From Aquatica leii (lineage: Eukaryota > Arthropoda > Insecta > Coleoptera > Lampyridae): a stretch of DNA of 64,000 nt. The DNA is taken from NCBI GenBank assembly GCA_035610365.1, contig CM069432.1, forward strand, positions 71,986,520 to 72,050,519, in the 5' to 3' direction. Of the stretch, positions 1-10,952 are shown one piece after another. The translations under genes and the position numbers were made by a program. Below the pieces are notes generated by a model. That model was not told the DNA's origin, made no database searches, and worked only from the letters and a program-made list of their open reading frames with translations. Each line of letters starts with the position of its first letter. The first letter of the stretch is position 1.

Positions 1-1085
1 AGATGAGGCAGTTGTGCCGCTTTGTGTTAATCCTGGTTTGTATAACCAGATGAGGAAGTTGTGCCGCTTTGTGTTGATCCTGGTTTGTATAACCAGATGA
101 GGCAGTTGTGCCGCTTTGTGTTGATCCTGGTTTGTATAACCAGATGAGGCAGTTGTGCCGCTTTGAGTTGATCCTGGTTTGTATAACCAGATGAGGCAGT
201 TGTGCCGCTTTGTGTTGATCCTGGTTTGTATAACCAGATGAGGCAGTTGTGCCGCTTTGTGTTAATCCTGGTTTGTATAACCAGATGAGGCAATTGTGCC
301 GCTTTGTGTTGATCCTGGTTTTGTATAACCAGATGAGGCAGTTGTGCCGCTTTGTGTTAATCCTGGTTTGTATAACCAGATGAGGCAGTTGTGCCGTTTT
401 GTGTTGATCCTGGTTTGTATAACCAGATGAGGCAGTTGTGCCGCTTTGTGTTGATCCTGGTTTGTATAACCAGATGAGGCAGCCGCTTTGTGTTGATCCT
501 GGTTTGTATAACCAGATGAGGCAGTTGTGCCGCTTTGTGTTGATCCTGGTTTGTATAACTAGATGAGGCAGCCGCTTTGTGTTGATCCTGGTTTGTATAA
601 CCAGATGAGGCAGTTGTGCCGCTTTTTGTTGATCCTGGTTTGTATAACCAGATGAGGCAGTTGTGCCGCTTTGTGTTGATCCTGGTTTGTATAACCAGAT
701 GAGGCAGCCGCTTTGTGTTGATCCTGGTTTGTATAACCAGATGAGGCAGTTGTGCCGCTTTGTGTTGATCCTGGTTTGTATAACCAGATGAGGCAATTGT
801 GCCGCTTTGTGTTGATCCTGGTTTGTATAACCAGATGAGGCAGTTGTGCCGCTTTGTGTTGATCCTGGTTTGTATAACCAGATGAAGCAGTTGTGTCGCT
901 TTTTGTTCATCCTGGTTTGCTTAACCAGATAAGGCAATTGTGTCGCTTTGTGTTGATCTTGGTTTGCATAACCAGATGAGGAAGTTGTGCCGCTTTGTGT
1001 TTATCCTGGTTTGTATTACCAGATAAGGAGTTGTGCCGCTTTTTGTGTTGATCCTGGTTTGTACAACCTGATGAGGCAATAATGC
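1..1085. repeat. 47-bp minisatellite, about 23 units
   Basis: Tandem array of a 47-bp unit, roughly 23 copies, starting before the window. Most units are near identical; the last three or four (from ~885) are diverged. At least three units (around 480, 570 and 708) lack the 5 bases TTGTG and are 42 bp long. Every unit holds the inverted repeat CTGGTT-TGTAT-AACCAG, a 6-bp stem with a 5-nt loop, so single strands could form a hairpin about every 47 nt. An 88-codon open frame on the minus strand here is a by-product of repetition: 47 is not a multiple of 3, so the same unit is read in all three frames. Not a CRISPR array: there are no spacers. Confidence 0.97.
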
Positions 1086-1970
1086 CACCCTGTTGCCAAA
1101 TTAGATTTTTTTTGTCTGATGTAACTTAAAATTGTTACTTGATCTACTTCTTGATGTTTTCTATTTCGTCAGAATAGACGAGCGGTATCAATTGAAATGG
1201 CATTGTTATTTACGTTGCAGGAACTTCTTTTTTTACAAATGCCCGAGGACGTGTAAAATGTCAGAATGGCCGTGTCGGAGGCACTGAATATAATCTTGCC
1301 TACTTCTATGAACAGCATACACGTGCACTCATTTGTTTGTGTTCCCATGAATTATGTTTAAAATGTTTAGTCTTTGTAACTTGATAACTTAGAATCAACC
1401 AATAAGGATTTGATATTTTGTAATATTGCCTTTTATGGGCATAGGAACGCGCGTGAAATTACAATCTTTCATGCGAATGAAACGACACCAGCTGAAAAAT
1501 GTAACTTGTAAGAGGGGAGATTGAAATGATATTTGGTGGTGACAACTTGATAAGATAAAAGAGCTGGTGTCGGATCGTTTGTTCCAGTGTTGATCATTAA
1601 ACGTTTATAAATTTAATTTTTATATTAATGAAATTAGTTTTGTTTGTTTGTGTTATTGTTTATTAATGACTTTGTTTGAAATTTGTAATCGTAACATTTG
1701 CAATAGTAAATAAATTGTGTATACGGTCAGTGTCGTGCGTTAATAAATTATCGATGCAGTCTAACCCAGCACAAACGCCCAGCGAAACCCCTTTTATTTT
1801 CGATGCGTCTCTGACATATATTTAAAATAAATTCTAAAGTTTAAAGTAGCTTTTTTTATAGTTAGAAACGTAGAGAGTAAGTTTAAGATGATTTTTTATG
1901 TTTTTGTCTTTGGCAATTGACGTGTTGCTTATGTAAGAGATTTTTTTTAAATTTAAAATAAATACTCACA
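1086..1970. other. no gene recognised
   Basis: AT-rich sequence after the minisatellite. The first ~60 bases may be very decayed repeat units. I see no coding signal, RNA gene or clear repeat. It may hold the outer part of the LTR of the decayed Ty3/gypsy element to its right, but no partner LTR is visible to define an edge. Confidence 0.5.
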
Positions 1971-1974
1971 CTAC

Positions 1975-2066
1975 ATATATATTTATTTACACAATAAAGA
2001 ATCCAACATACGTATAGGAAAACGAACGACAATAACAACTAAAAGGCCCTCTGGCTTATATAAGCA
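1975..2066 (-). promoter_or_regulatory. putative LTR promoter and poly(A) remnant of decayed Ty3/gypsy
   Basis: Read on the minus strand, a TATA-like GCTTATATAAGC (2054-2065) is followed about 75 nt later by AATAAA-type signals (AATAAAT at 1981-1987). That is the order expected in a retrotransposon LTR. It lies downstream of the decayed minus-strand pol at 2340-3890, where the 3' LTR should be. LTR edges and a partner copy are not visible, so this is inference from position plus motif. Confidence 0.35.
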
Positions 2067-2339
2067 ATTATTTACAAAAGCGCATGAAACATGGTAGTAA
2101 ATTTAAAATTTAAAAATATTCTTCCACAACTCGTCCATCGTGACAATTGAACGACACGTTTACCGATATTTACGTAATTGACTATAACGTGTTATCTACA
2201 AAAACAGTAACAACATCATTTACAAGGTGAAATTGTTTTACAGAATTTACATCTTATGACTAATATAGTTTAAATACTAATTACAATTTCATAAATAATT
2301 TGTATTACATTTATATAATATAGCCTAGTTACTACTACA

Positions 2340-3890
2340 TTACTTTGGACATGGTTTTAATCAAAATACATAAATAACACCGTTATAAAGTATCTCAAAA
2401 TTTCAAAACCTCTTAGTGACAACATAACGATCATTTGATAAAAATTTACTTATGACATAGTGTCAATATTTGTGATCATTACATAATCTCCTATTATCAT
2501 AAACACTAGGGGTCTTACGTTTTTTATCAAATTATTTTCTATTAGAATTCTGAGAAAGTTTAATTCTCTAATACTTCATCCCTAACTGGACTAATATCTA
2601 AGGTATCTTTTTCATCGTAACTTTCTAAAATTGATCTTAAGTTATTACCATTCTGATTTCGACCAAACAATAATTTTGCCGGAGTTTGTCCTGACCTAAA
2701 AATGTATTCCAATTTGATAAACCGGAGGATAATTTTGCTAGCATTGGTGTCAATGTCCGATTGATTCTTTTCACTTGACTATTTGCCAATGGAGCACCTG
2801 TGGCAATTAAATGGTGTTGAATATTATTTTTTAAAGCAAATTCTAAAAACATAGTAGATGTATAACAACTACCACGATCGGACACAATCTTATTTGGAAT
2901 GCTTTAATAATTAAAGTAAATTCTTAAGTGCTTTATAACCTCAACTGTTGCAGTTGCTTTAGATGGATAAAATTTAACATATTTTGTAAACCCGTCTACT
3001 ACTAACAAAATCTATTTGAATCCGTTGGACTTGCTTAGTGGTCCATAATCATCTATGTGAATATACATGAAAGGTAAATCTTCTTTAGGTATGCTATGAA
3101 ACAAACCTTCACGCTTTTCCGGTAACTGAGAAAACTCGATACACTTAATTTTTTCTCGTATTTTAAGAAGCCAATAAGTACCTGCAATTAATTCAAACGT
3201 TTTCTCTAAACCCAAGTGACCCATTTCATGCAACACACTGTGTTCCATATTTTGAAGTACATAAAATAAAAGTTTGTCGTTTCCTTTTCTATAAACTAAT
3301 CTATGACTTATATCATAATATTCACTTTCTAACTTTTCTAAATAAATCGTCCCTAATTTTAGTAATAATCTTATCAAAATCTTATATAATTGCCATTGTC
3401 CTCTCAAAACTATTTCCTTCTATAATTAAAACATAATGTATTCTACCAAGTCTATTAACATGTTTCATTCGATTATTGCTACGATGTTCTACAGTATAAT
3501 TATAATTATGTAATAACAATGCCCAACGCATAATTCTAGAATTTTTTTTTCTCAAAGTTAATCGTAAACTGTTACAATCCGTGATAATTTTGAATTGAAC
3601 ACCTTGTAAATAAACATGAAATCTTTTTAGTGCATAAGTTATAGCAAAGCATTTTAGCTCATAACTATGATACTTTGTTTCTACGTCAGTTGCTCTCTTA
3701 AAAAAAAGAATAAATGGGGCGAAATTTGTTATCTGCTTTCTGTTTTTGCAATAGTATTGCACCGAAATCAATAATGTTTGCATTACAATGCAGTTCTGTT
3801 TCTAACAATGGAGAATATAAACTTAGCACTGGTTGTGTGATTAATTTAAATTTTTCAAGAATACTCAAAGCAATGCATACCTTTATCAAT
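2340..3890 (-). pseudogene. decayed Ty3/gypsy pol (RNase H and integrase)
   Basis: Minus-strand remnant of an LTR-retrotransposon polyprotein, in order from high to low coordinates. RNase H of Ty3 type (3890-3400) has a DFGAILLQK-like strand, a YHSYELKCFAI segment and TDCNSL. The integrase zinc-binding domain (~3250-3130) has HEMGHLGLEKT followed by a YW-type strand. The integrase core has HIDDYGPLSKSNGFK near 3012 and MSDRGSCYTS (second catalytic Asp region) near 2885. Downstream, traces of the C-terminal part (GDYVMI, NDRYVV) continue to about 2350 in shifting frames. Several stops and frameshifts separate these pieces. No protease, gag or N-terminal RT is seen upstream, so it is 5'-truncated and dead. 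Confidence 0.85.
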
Positions 3891-3896
3891 AACTGA

Positions 3897-5355
3897 AAAA
3901 CAACTAAGATAAATATTTAAAAAAATCGAACTCCACGTAGTAGCTACATACTTTGTGAACAATATAAAAAAAGTATACTGCGATAACGTAACAATTAGAA
4001 CCAAAATCTTTAAAACCGTAAATGTCTACAAACACTTTTTATGTTAATATTTTACAATCGCCATGAGATTCCCCATTCCTACTCTAGGCTGACATAACTA
4101 AGACACGATTCTTTCGGAATCTATCGGTTAATGAAGTGAATGCAGTGGCAAAGCTAATGCAGATTGCACACGTAATTAAACTCGGGCTCATGTAAATTTA
4201 CTTATCTATAATGTATACTGTTTACAGAAACTGTTAGTTTCCAATTTTCATCATGCTACTTATAAGATCTGGTCAGCATAGATATCGCATCTTTTAGTAT
4301 ATTGTAAATCAAAGATTTTAATTTCTCTATTATTAGAAGATTTTTCATTTATTGTTAAATCTCTCTTTGGTTAACTTGTAAACATGCTAACATGTAAACA
4401 AATTCTATCTCGAATTTCTAAAATACAGAATTAAAATCATATGCTAATTAATTGTGTATCGATCAATGTTTCCAGAATACCTAAAATAAATAAAAATACT
4501 ACTTTTTTTGCTAAAATTGGATGCTTGAACAAAAATATGTTTTGAACTTCTTTCATAAAACTATTATTTTACTTAGTTTAGATTAACGTTAATTATTGTT
4601 TTTTTTTCATATGCGTTTTTGTTGCAATAAGTTAACCATGTTTAACTATATAAATTTATAAATTATCTAAATGTAGTAGTACAAGTACAAGTGGGTACAG
4701 ACGTCTGCAGTTTTTTAGCTTTTTGGAAAAATCTAAACTAAACTAAACTAACCAACACTAATACTATTTAGAACATGCTGTACAGTAACACTGTAGATAA
4801 AACTATCACAATAGATAGACACTACGTAGTGTATAAGCTAGAAACTTAAAAATCAGGTTAACAATCATAAACATGATTGCAACACAAGAAAAGACAATTT
4901 TAGATTTGGAACCATTTTTAAAAAAAGTTTAGTTTCTGTAATAAAGCACATCAATATACATTAAAATAATATAAATTTAAAAACGATACTAATAATTTAA
5001 GTAATGTTTATTATAATTTCATTTTAAAAATTGCAAGATAACTGTAGATTGTAATAATTCGCGGTTGAGTATGGTTTGTTTTCATCTTTTATTTCTTATA
5101 TTTCATCCAATAATTTTCGATTATGCATTATTTGTCAAGTGTTGTTAAACATTCATGTTCCTTGTTATATTTAAGAATTTTTAATATTTTCTTGTATTTA
5201 TATTTTATTCTTATAAAAAAATTTAGTCAAATAAAGTTGCCTCTTTTATTGGTTTGTTGGGATGTTCCGCTTTAAACATTTCTGTAAGTTCTATGTTGTA
5301 AAGTTAGTTGTAATTGATTTAGTTGTTGTTACTGTATGTTATTGATTTACGAATT
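3897..5355. other. no gene recognised
   Basis: AT-rich, with no coding or RNA signal that I can support. A short CTAAA-like run near 4735-4752 (three to four units) is the only local repetition. Confidence 0.5.
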
Positions 5356-5455
5356 CCAATAAATTTTAGTCGTTGATTGAAGTGTTTAATGGAAGCACAA
5401 AACGTTGTCACAAAAAAAGACTAAAGTGGTTTTGTATGCTCTTCCTAAGTGAAGA
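5356..5455 (+). repeat. decayed Penelope-like terminal repeat
   Basis: Shows the same order of blocks as the better preserved Penelope ends at 35,138-35,222 and 60,543-60,612: AATAAATTTTAGT, then GAAGCACAAAACGTTG, then CTAAAGTGGTTTT, then CTTCCTAAGTGAAGAA. It is a lone, diverged copy. I recognise no Penelope coding sequence next to it. Confidence 0.5.
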
Positions 5456-7412
5456 AATTTTTATTTGCAGCATAAAACGGTTAGACTTCAACAAAGTTAT
5501 TTTGATGTTTGTGTATTCTAAGAAATAACCGTGATGCATTTGTTTTAGTTTTATAAACATGTATTCTATTTGATTGTTATCTATCATCAATCGCACTGTT
5601 ATAATAACTGATGCTAATTTTTTCCGACAATATGCCTACAATTGCAGATGCAACTTTTGCCAAAGTAGACGTCATCATATTTGTACTTCCACTGACAAGA
5701 AACATTTTTTTCTTTGATGTTCATCCGTTTGCAAGTTTCACTGCCAAAATATCTCTGCTTAAATCGATAACCATGGTTTTTGCAGATTCACAAAAAAAAT
5801 GTTCCGTATACAGTTCCAGTTTGTTTATTTTATATATGTACGTAGTAATTTTTTTCGTTACACTAATGCCAACACTAACATTACAAAAAATACATTTTTA
5901 TAGTAATATGTTAAACATAAACGGAGACTTTCAGCTTCAGGTAGACGACAGTTTATATATTTTGTATTCAACGTACAACGCTGAAAACTGCATTACGTAT
6001 AGTGAATCATCTCGTATGTCTTTTTTTGTTTGTTTCAATGTCAGAATACTGTTTTTCTTATATTTTCTACGTGGTTTATAGTCAGAAAAAAATTTTATCA
6101 AATCGACAACAACGAATAATTCTAAATATTGTAATAACGATAGCTAGAAACTACTAAGTTTGTAACAGAAATTGTTCAACTTTTTTTACTTAAAATTTAT
6201 TCTTATTAACGTTTATTCCTTTTTCTCAAAAATGCATTTGGTCTTTAAATATCTATTTTAACCGTAACAAATAAGGATTAAATCTTGCAGTTGATTTATA
6301 CAAGCCAACAGAACATCTTTTTTTATTTCTATGATAAACTTGTTCGGTTTTCTTATGAACATGACGTCACGTTGCGCAGAACACTAAAACGCGCTTATGT
6401 CTGTTACACGAAATTACCTAAGAATGTTGTCTTTCTAACAATTTCAAATTTAGCAATTTTTGGGTTTAATTTATACTATGTCATATGGAATGACATCAAT
6501 ATAAACAGACGATATAAGTTGTTAAAGTAAATACTTTTGAAACTTACAACAAACTATCTAATATTTTTGTAACAATACAAATCAAAATTTTTCGTTTACT
6601 TACAGAAGAATAACAAATAAAATATTATGCAATACACGCAAGGTAACAGTTATGATTTCTTTCAACAAAAACAGTTTTATCCTATTAATAATGTAAAATA
6701 CTATTGTTTATAAACAAACGTGCTTAAAACATAAAATAATTTGACTCAAATGTATTGTTTTTATAGTTTTATTTGCTATTATTTATGTACCATGACCTAA
6801 TGTTTTCTTGTTGGCAACCTTCTTGCATACATTTGTATTGCTTGCAACAATATACAACTGCACATTACCTTGATTAAAACCGATTATAAATTTGAGAAAT
6901 TGTACTACTCGAAATACGACTAGCTATTTTGCTATTTATTTGACAAGGAAGAGCTACTAAATATAAGTATTAGTTTGGTTGTAATCTGACCTAAACCATT
7001 GACGTGATAAACACGCATGCTTTTAAGGCGTTACGACTTTCTGAATTTACTTATATTTTTAAAATACACTTGTACAATATTTTTTTAAATGTTAATTATT
7101 TATATTACATTATTTTTTTCTATATCTCTTATCTTGGAAATACCTAAATCTATTTTTATTTACTTCAAAACGGATTTAGTCTAGTTAGCATGTTTTTTAG
7201 TTGATTTAAACTGACAAATCTTTCAAATGTTCGGAGGGTAAAAAAGTTGTTATTGGATTTAATTTACTTTTCTACTCTCCGTACTAATTTATAGTTTTCT
7301 ATATTATCATACGTGGTATTTTTACCACAGGATGGCGTTTCAAAAACATTTTTAATATGTTGGTAATGTCTACACGACATAAAAGAGTACGGTTGTCTGT
7401 CCGTATGGTTGT
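5456..7412. other. no gene recognised
   Basis: AT-rich. Open frames at 5611-6081 (156 codons) and 6285-6530 (81 codons) on the plus strand have low-complexity F/I/Y/S-rich translations, match no family I know, and lie where equally AT-rich frames run on the other strand. I do not call them genes. Confidence 0.4.
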
Positions 7413-7420
7413 GGAAACAC
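7413..7420. repeat. 8-bp target-site duplication, left copy
   Basis: GGAAACAC, identical to 11,053-11,060, directly outside the left inverted repeat. An 8-bp duplication is typical of hAT- and P-type insertions. Confidence 0.8.
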
Positions 7421-7519
7421 CATAGAAAAAAAACCCTTTAGAAACGAAACTCGCACGACCAAGGTTAAAAATTATTTAATAGCTTGTGGATCAGACACTT
7501 GGCGCTAGTGTTTTAATTT
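7421..7519 (+). repeat. left ~100-bp terminal inverted repeat
   Basis: Begins CATAGAAAAAAAACCC and ends GGCGCTAGTGTTTTAATTT. It pairs with the reverse complement of 10,953-11,052 with about nine mismatches and one length change in the A run. Confidence 0.88.
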
Positions 7520-8393
7520 GTAATTTAGCGGTAATTTAAATTCAATAGGTTAAATGTTTTGTATATTTATTAACTACAATTATACGGATCTATTGACGTA
7601 ATTATAGAATTTGGAAAAATAAAATTGACAATTATAAAGAAATAAATTTTATAGTTTTTGAAAATGATATAATTATGTCAATACGTTGAAATAGCTGTAG
7701 TTAACTAAAAAAGAAATAAAAAAGAAGTCAAATGTGGTGATACGAAAGAGGGTATATTCTCTTTGATGATAACATATTACAAGGGTGAGGCTTAAGGAAT
7801 ACTTCATACATTACTTACTTAGTCTAATTTGAAGGTACCATCTACTCGAATCTGTATATAAAAACATAAATTGTGTCACAAATGCCATCGAATTACTGTT
7901 TGTTACATTTCTGTAATGATTTAAGTTCTCATATAGTACAATCCTACAATAGTAAAACAATAAATGTTAATTTAACATGCGCAATAATTAATATAATTTT
8001 TGTAAAAGTAACAGTAACAAATTATGGCATATACTTTGAAAAAGGCTATTGCATAAAGCAATTATGTGCAGCAAAAGTTCAAATTAATATTTTTCTTAGA
8101 CACTCACCAAACTTCTGTAAGCTCAACCTGAACATAAAAATTAGGTCACTTATATGTAAAAATTGCAAAAGTTTTATACATAAACCTAAAATAACACTTA
8201 TGAAACTACACTAACAATACAAATAACACTAGGTAATACAGTCGTTCTATACACTATAGGTACTATATACACTATACTTAACAACAAAACAAACTTCAGT
8301 GTCTTAAAACAGCAAAATAACAGAAACAGCAAAAGCTCGCAAAACTAATAAAATTTAGGTAATGATGACGTTTATGAATGACATTTATAGTAG
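7520..8393. other. left arm of the TIR element, no gene recognised
   Basis: AT-rich. A 113-codon open frame at 7873-8214 (plus) contains several Cys and His but no spacing that I recognise as THAP, BED or another DNA-binding domain. I leave it uncalled. Confidence 0.4.
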
Positions 8394-8396
8394 ATT

Positions 8397-8513
8397 ACAT
8401 ACCGATTGGGGAAAAGCTTCATTACAGTGGAGGGCTAAGTTGACCGACCGAGAGCGAAGCTCGAGGTCGGCAATATGCCCGACACTGGAATGAAGCTTTT
8501 TTCCGAGGTATGT
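8397..8513. repeat. GC-rich nested hairpin upstream of the recombinase gene
   Basis: Inverted repeat with three nested stems. The outer stem is ACATACC (8397-8403) with GGTATGT (8507-8513). The middle stem is AAAAGCTTCATT (8412-8423) with AATGAAGCTTTT (8489-8500), continued by CAGTG/CACTG. The inner stem is CCGACC (8444-8449) with GGTCGG (8465-8470), around AGCGAAGCT. It ends about 170 bp before the recombinase start codon. Its layout resembles the hairpin at 13,254-13,381. Its position suggests an element end, recombination site or promoter-proximal structure (inference). Confidence 0.8.
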
Positions 8514-8680
8514 ATACTATTTTATTTACAATCAGTGCATTATCATTCAAATTAACACAAATTATTCGAGCTGAAAGTCAATATCTGTGAAATTGTTTTT
8601 AATCTAACAGGCGGGGAAAACAAACGCGTTTTGTGTCAAACGTTTTATAATTTAATTACATAGTTATCATTCGTGTCCTA

Positions 8681-9844
8681 ATGTCTGATAGTGAATTTGA
8701 AAGCACTCCTCCAGAACTGAGAGATGCTGCAAAGAAGGCAGCTAATGACTTACTACCGACAAAAAGTAGAGGTCGATATGAAAAGTGCTACGAAATTTAT
8801 CAAAACTTTTGCCTTGCTAAAGGGGTTAAAAACATTGGTTCTGAAAGCGTGCTCATTGCATATTTCAGTCAATTGGCTGAAACAAAAAAAGCTTCAACTC
8901 TGTGGGCTACATATTCAATGCTTCGTGCAACGTTAAGTATTAAAAACTGTATTGATATTTCAAAACATTCAAGCTTAATAGCATACCTTAAAAAACAAAA
9001 TATTGGCTACAAGCCGAAGAAATCCAGAGTTTTTAGTCGAGATCAAATTGACAAATTTTTGAAAGATGCTCCACAAGAGTTTCTACCTCACAAAGTAAGA
9101 AGTAAAGTAAGAAATTTACTTTTTACTTTATTCTGTACTTTTCATTATAATATGATTTAATATTGTAGACTGCTTTAATAATCGGGATTTCTGGTGCTTG
9201 CCGCACAGACGAATTATACCAAATGAAAGTAAGCGACGTAGAATCCTTAAACAATAAAATTAGTATAGTAATTCCTAATACAAAAACTTACCATCCTCGA
9301 TCATTTCTTATAACAGATGTCCAATGGATAAATATAGTAACTGAATATATAAATCTCCGAAAACATGTTGAAGACGAAAAATTCTTTCAGCAGCTGAGAT
9401 TTGGAAAAATTACCAAACAGTCTTTTGGCCACAATACTATTGCTCAGTTCCAAGAAAATAGCAACGTTTTTGGGACTGAATAATGCCGATAGCTTTACTG
9501 GCCATTGCTTCAGGCGGACTTCTGCGACTTTATTGGCAAATCGAGGAGGAGATGTCCTACAATTAAAAAGATTAGGAGGTTGGAAGTCTAGTTCAGTGGC
9601 AGAAGGTTACGTAGAGAATTCTTCAGAAGGCCAAGAAAAAGTTGCACAATTATTGTCTTCTGCAAAGACGAAGATTCAACAGGAAGCTATACCTTCAACA
9701 TCTCATGATCTTGCAAACATTGTAACTGCTAGTACGTCAAAGCACGAATTCATTTTTTCGAAAAATGATAAATATGGGATAAACTTAACATTCAATACGT
9801 ATGATAGCTCTAATGTTGTAATTAATATAAATAAACCAACATAA
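8681..9844 (+). pseudogene. Crypton-like tyrosine recombinase gene, one intron, one frameshift
   Basis: Tyrosine (phage integrase-type) recombinase of the Crypton-like family common in insect genomes; such enzymes cut and rejoin DNA through a covalent 3'-phosphotyrosine. Exon 1 (8681-9094, 138 codons) begins MSDSEFESTPPELRDAAKKA and contains the core-binding region, including STLWATYSMLRATL and GYKPKKSRVFSRDQI. A phase-0 intron of 74 bp (9095-9168, GTAAGA...TTGTAG) is followed by exon 2 (9169 on), in frame with ISGACRTDEL. Catalytic residues visible: Arg 9202-9204, His 9503-9505 and Arg 9512-9514 (GHCFRR), Trp 9581-9583 (GGW, in the usual H/W position) and Tyr 9608-9610 (EGYVEN). One extra base near 9448 shifts the frame, giving a stop at 9481; otherwise the gene would be ~362 residues, the usual size. 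Recent inactivation, programmed shift or sequence error are all possible. Confidence 0.88.
9095..9168 (+). other. 74-bp intron in recombinase gene
   Basis: Donor GTAAGA at 9095, acceptor TATTGTAG ending at 9168, with a T-rich tract between. Removing it joins two blocks that are adjacent in this recombinase family and keeps the frame (phase 0). Two other GTAA donors lie at 9103 and 9108; 9095 is preferred because it leaves no extra residues. Confidence 0.75.
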
Positions 9845-9970
9845 CCTAATTATTTCTGTGTTGAATGTAAATAATTGTTCATTCGTGTGAAGTAAATCCT
9901 ATAGAAAAGAATTCCTACCTTTTCATATAAGCTTTCATGTTTGTTTTTTTTTTGAAACTATTTTCTATCT

Positions 9971-10401
9971 TTATAAATTCATGTACAGCTGCGATGACCA
10001 CATTTTGCTTCGTCCTATAACATACCTACATTTTAGTACCGTCATCATTGCTAGTCTAAAAACGTTACTAGTTTTTACAGCTTCTAATCTTTGCTGCTGC
10101 GACTCCCCCATAGAATAATTTGCATTTTTTTAGTTCGACATCTTATCTTGCACACAACACATTGAACCGCTGTTCACAAGCATTGCCTTAAAGAATACTA
10201 TAATTGCATAACCATTAACACACACCATTGTATATTGTATATTGTATATTTATCTTTACCTCGGGTTCCTAACACCTGTCTATCGTATTCCGCGCATTTA
10301 CGCGGATACCTACGTTTATTTTTAAAGTCAACTTGGCGTTTATTACAGAGTACATCAAATTGATGCACCAGGTCAACTAAATGCCTATCGTCAACACTCA
10401 T
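9971..10401 (-). CDS. MADF-like exon and nearby small ORF
   Basis: The 67-codon ATG frame at 10,198-10,401 starts MSVDDRHLVDLVHQFDVL and contains DFKNK. This fits the first two-thirds of a MADF domain (hydrophobic helix with LV.LV, then D-F/Y-K-N), a Myb/SANT-like DNA-binding module found in insect transcription factors and in Harbinger-type accessory proteins. A splice donor-like GTAGGT follows DFKNK directly, and another (GAG|GTAAAG) lies ~60 nt later, so it may be the first exon of a spliced gene. A 46-codon ATG frame (9971-10,111, minus) starting MGESQQQRLEAVKT is Q/E-rich and could be part of the same gene, but this is unproven. The gene faces the recombinase gene convergently inside the same TIR unit. 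The MADF assignment is by eye over a short stretch; chance similarity is possible. Confidence 0.35.
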
Positions 10402-10745
10402 TTATAGATTTATAAGAAAAAAACACGTGTTCAATAACTTTAATAACTTTAGTTTTAGCGCACATACTACGAATTGCTTGTAAGTATGCGCAGTCGTGCG
10501 CAGTATCGCAGTGTGCATTTATCATTTTATTTAAGTAGATAAAACTTATACCAATTCTTAAATAAATGAAATTTTTAAATGGGGTAATTAGAAATCCGTA
10601 GTTCAACTGCTTAAAAGTTAAATGTAAATGACAAATGTTAAATAGGTCTGCATAAATCCACCTTTAACCTGTATAAAGTCATTGTATACTGTCAATTTAT
10701 GGTCTGCTTTGCGCCATCTAACGCTCTAACGGTACACTAGCGACA

Positions 10746-10811
10746 TAGTATGTAATGGATATTTCTATGGTAACGACCTTCTATTACATACCATCTAATG
10801 TGGTATGTAAT
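10746..10811. repeat. cluster of inverted ATTACATACC motifs at the right side of the recombinase region
   Basis: GTATGTAAT (10,748-10,756), ATTACATACC (10,783-10,792) and GGTATGTAAT (10,802-10,811). The same 10-mer ATTACATACC lies at 8394-8403, at the start of the left hairpin. The outermost copies face each other as a 10-bp inverted pair bracketing 8394-10,811. They may mark ends of an inner recombinase element. Confidence 0.5.
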
Positions 10812-10952
10812 GGAATCGAGTTTTTAATGATCCACTTCCCAAATTTTTCTTGGGTATTTAATTATCATATTATAAACTGATTGTAAATAAAAACTTTTAC
10901 CGCGTTTTCTCAAAAAGACTTCGTAAATTTCGAATGATATCGAAAACTATCG

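Noticed and set aside
27..293. 88-codon open frame with repeated peptide in the first 300 bases
   Set aside because: By-product of the 47-bp tandem repeat read in three frames; no independent coding evidence.
1..1085. CRISPR-like array
   Set aside because: Units are continuous with no unique spacers, and the context is eukaryotic.
4735..4752. CTAAA-type run as telomere-like repeat
   Set aside because: Only three to four units, and the insect telomere unit is TTAGG.
5611..6081. 156-codon plus-strand ORF, and the 81-codon ORF at 6285-6530
   Set aside because: AT-driven F/I/Y/S-rich composition, no family motif, no splice or promoter support.
7873..8214. Cys/His-containing ORF as a THAP or BED domain of a P- or hAT-type transposase
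   Set aside because: Spacing of Cys and His fits neither domain and no transposase core follows.
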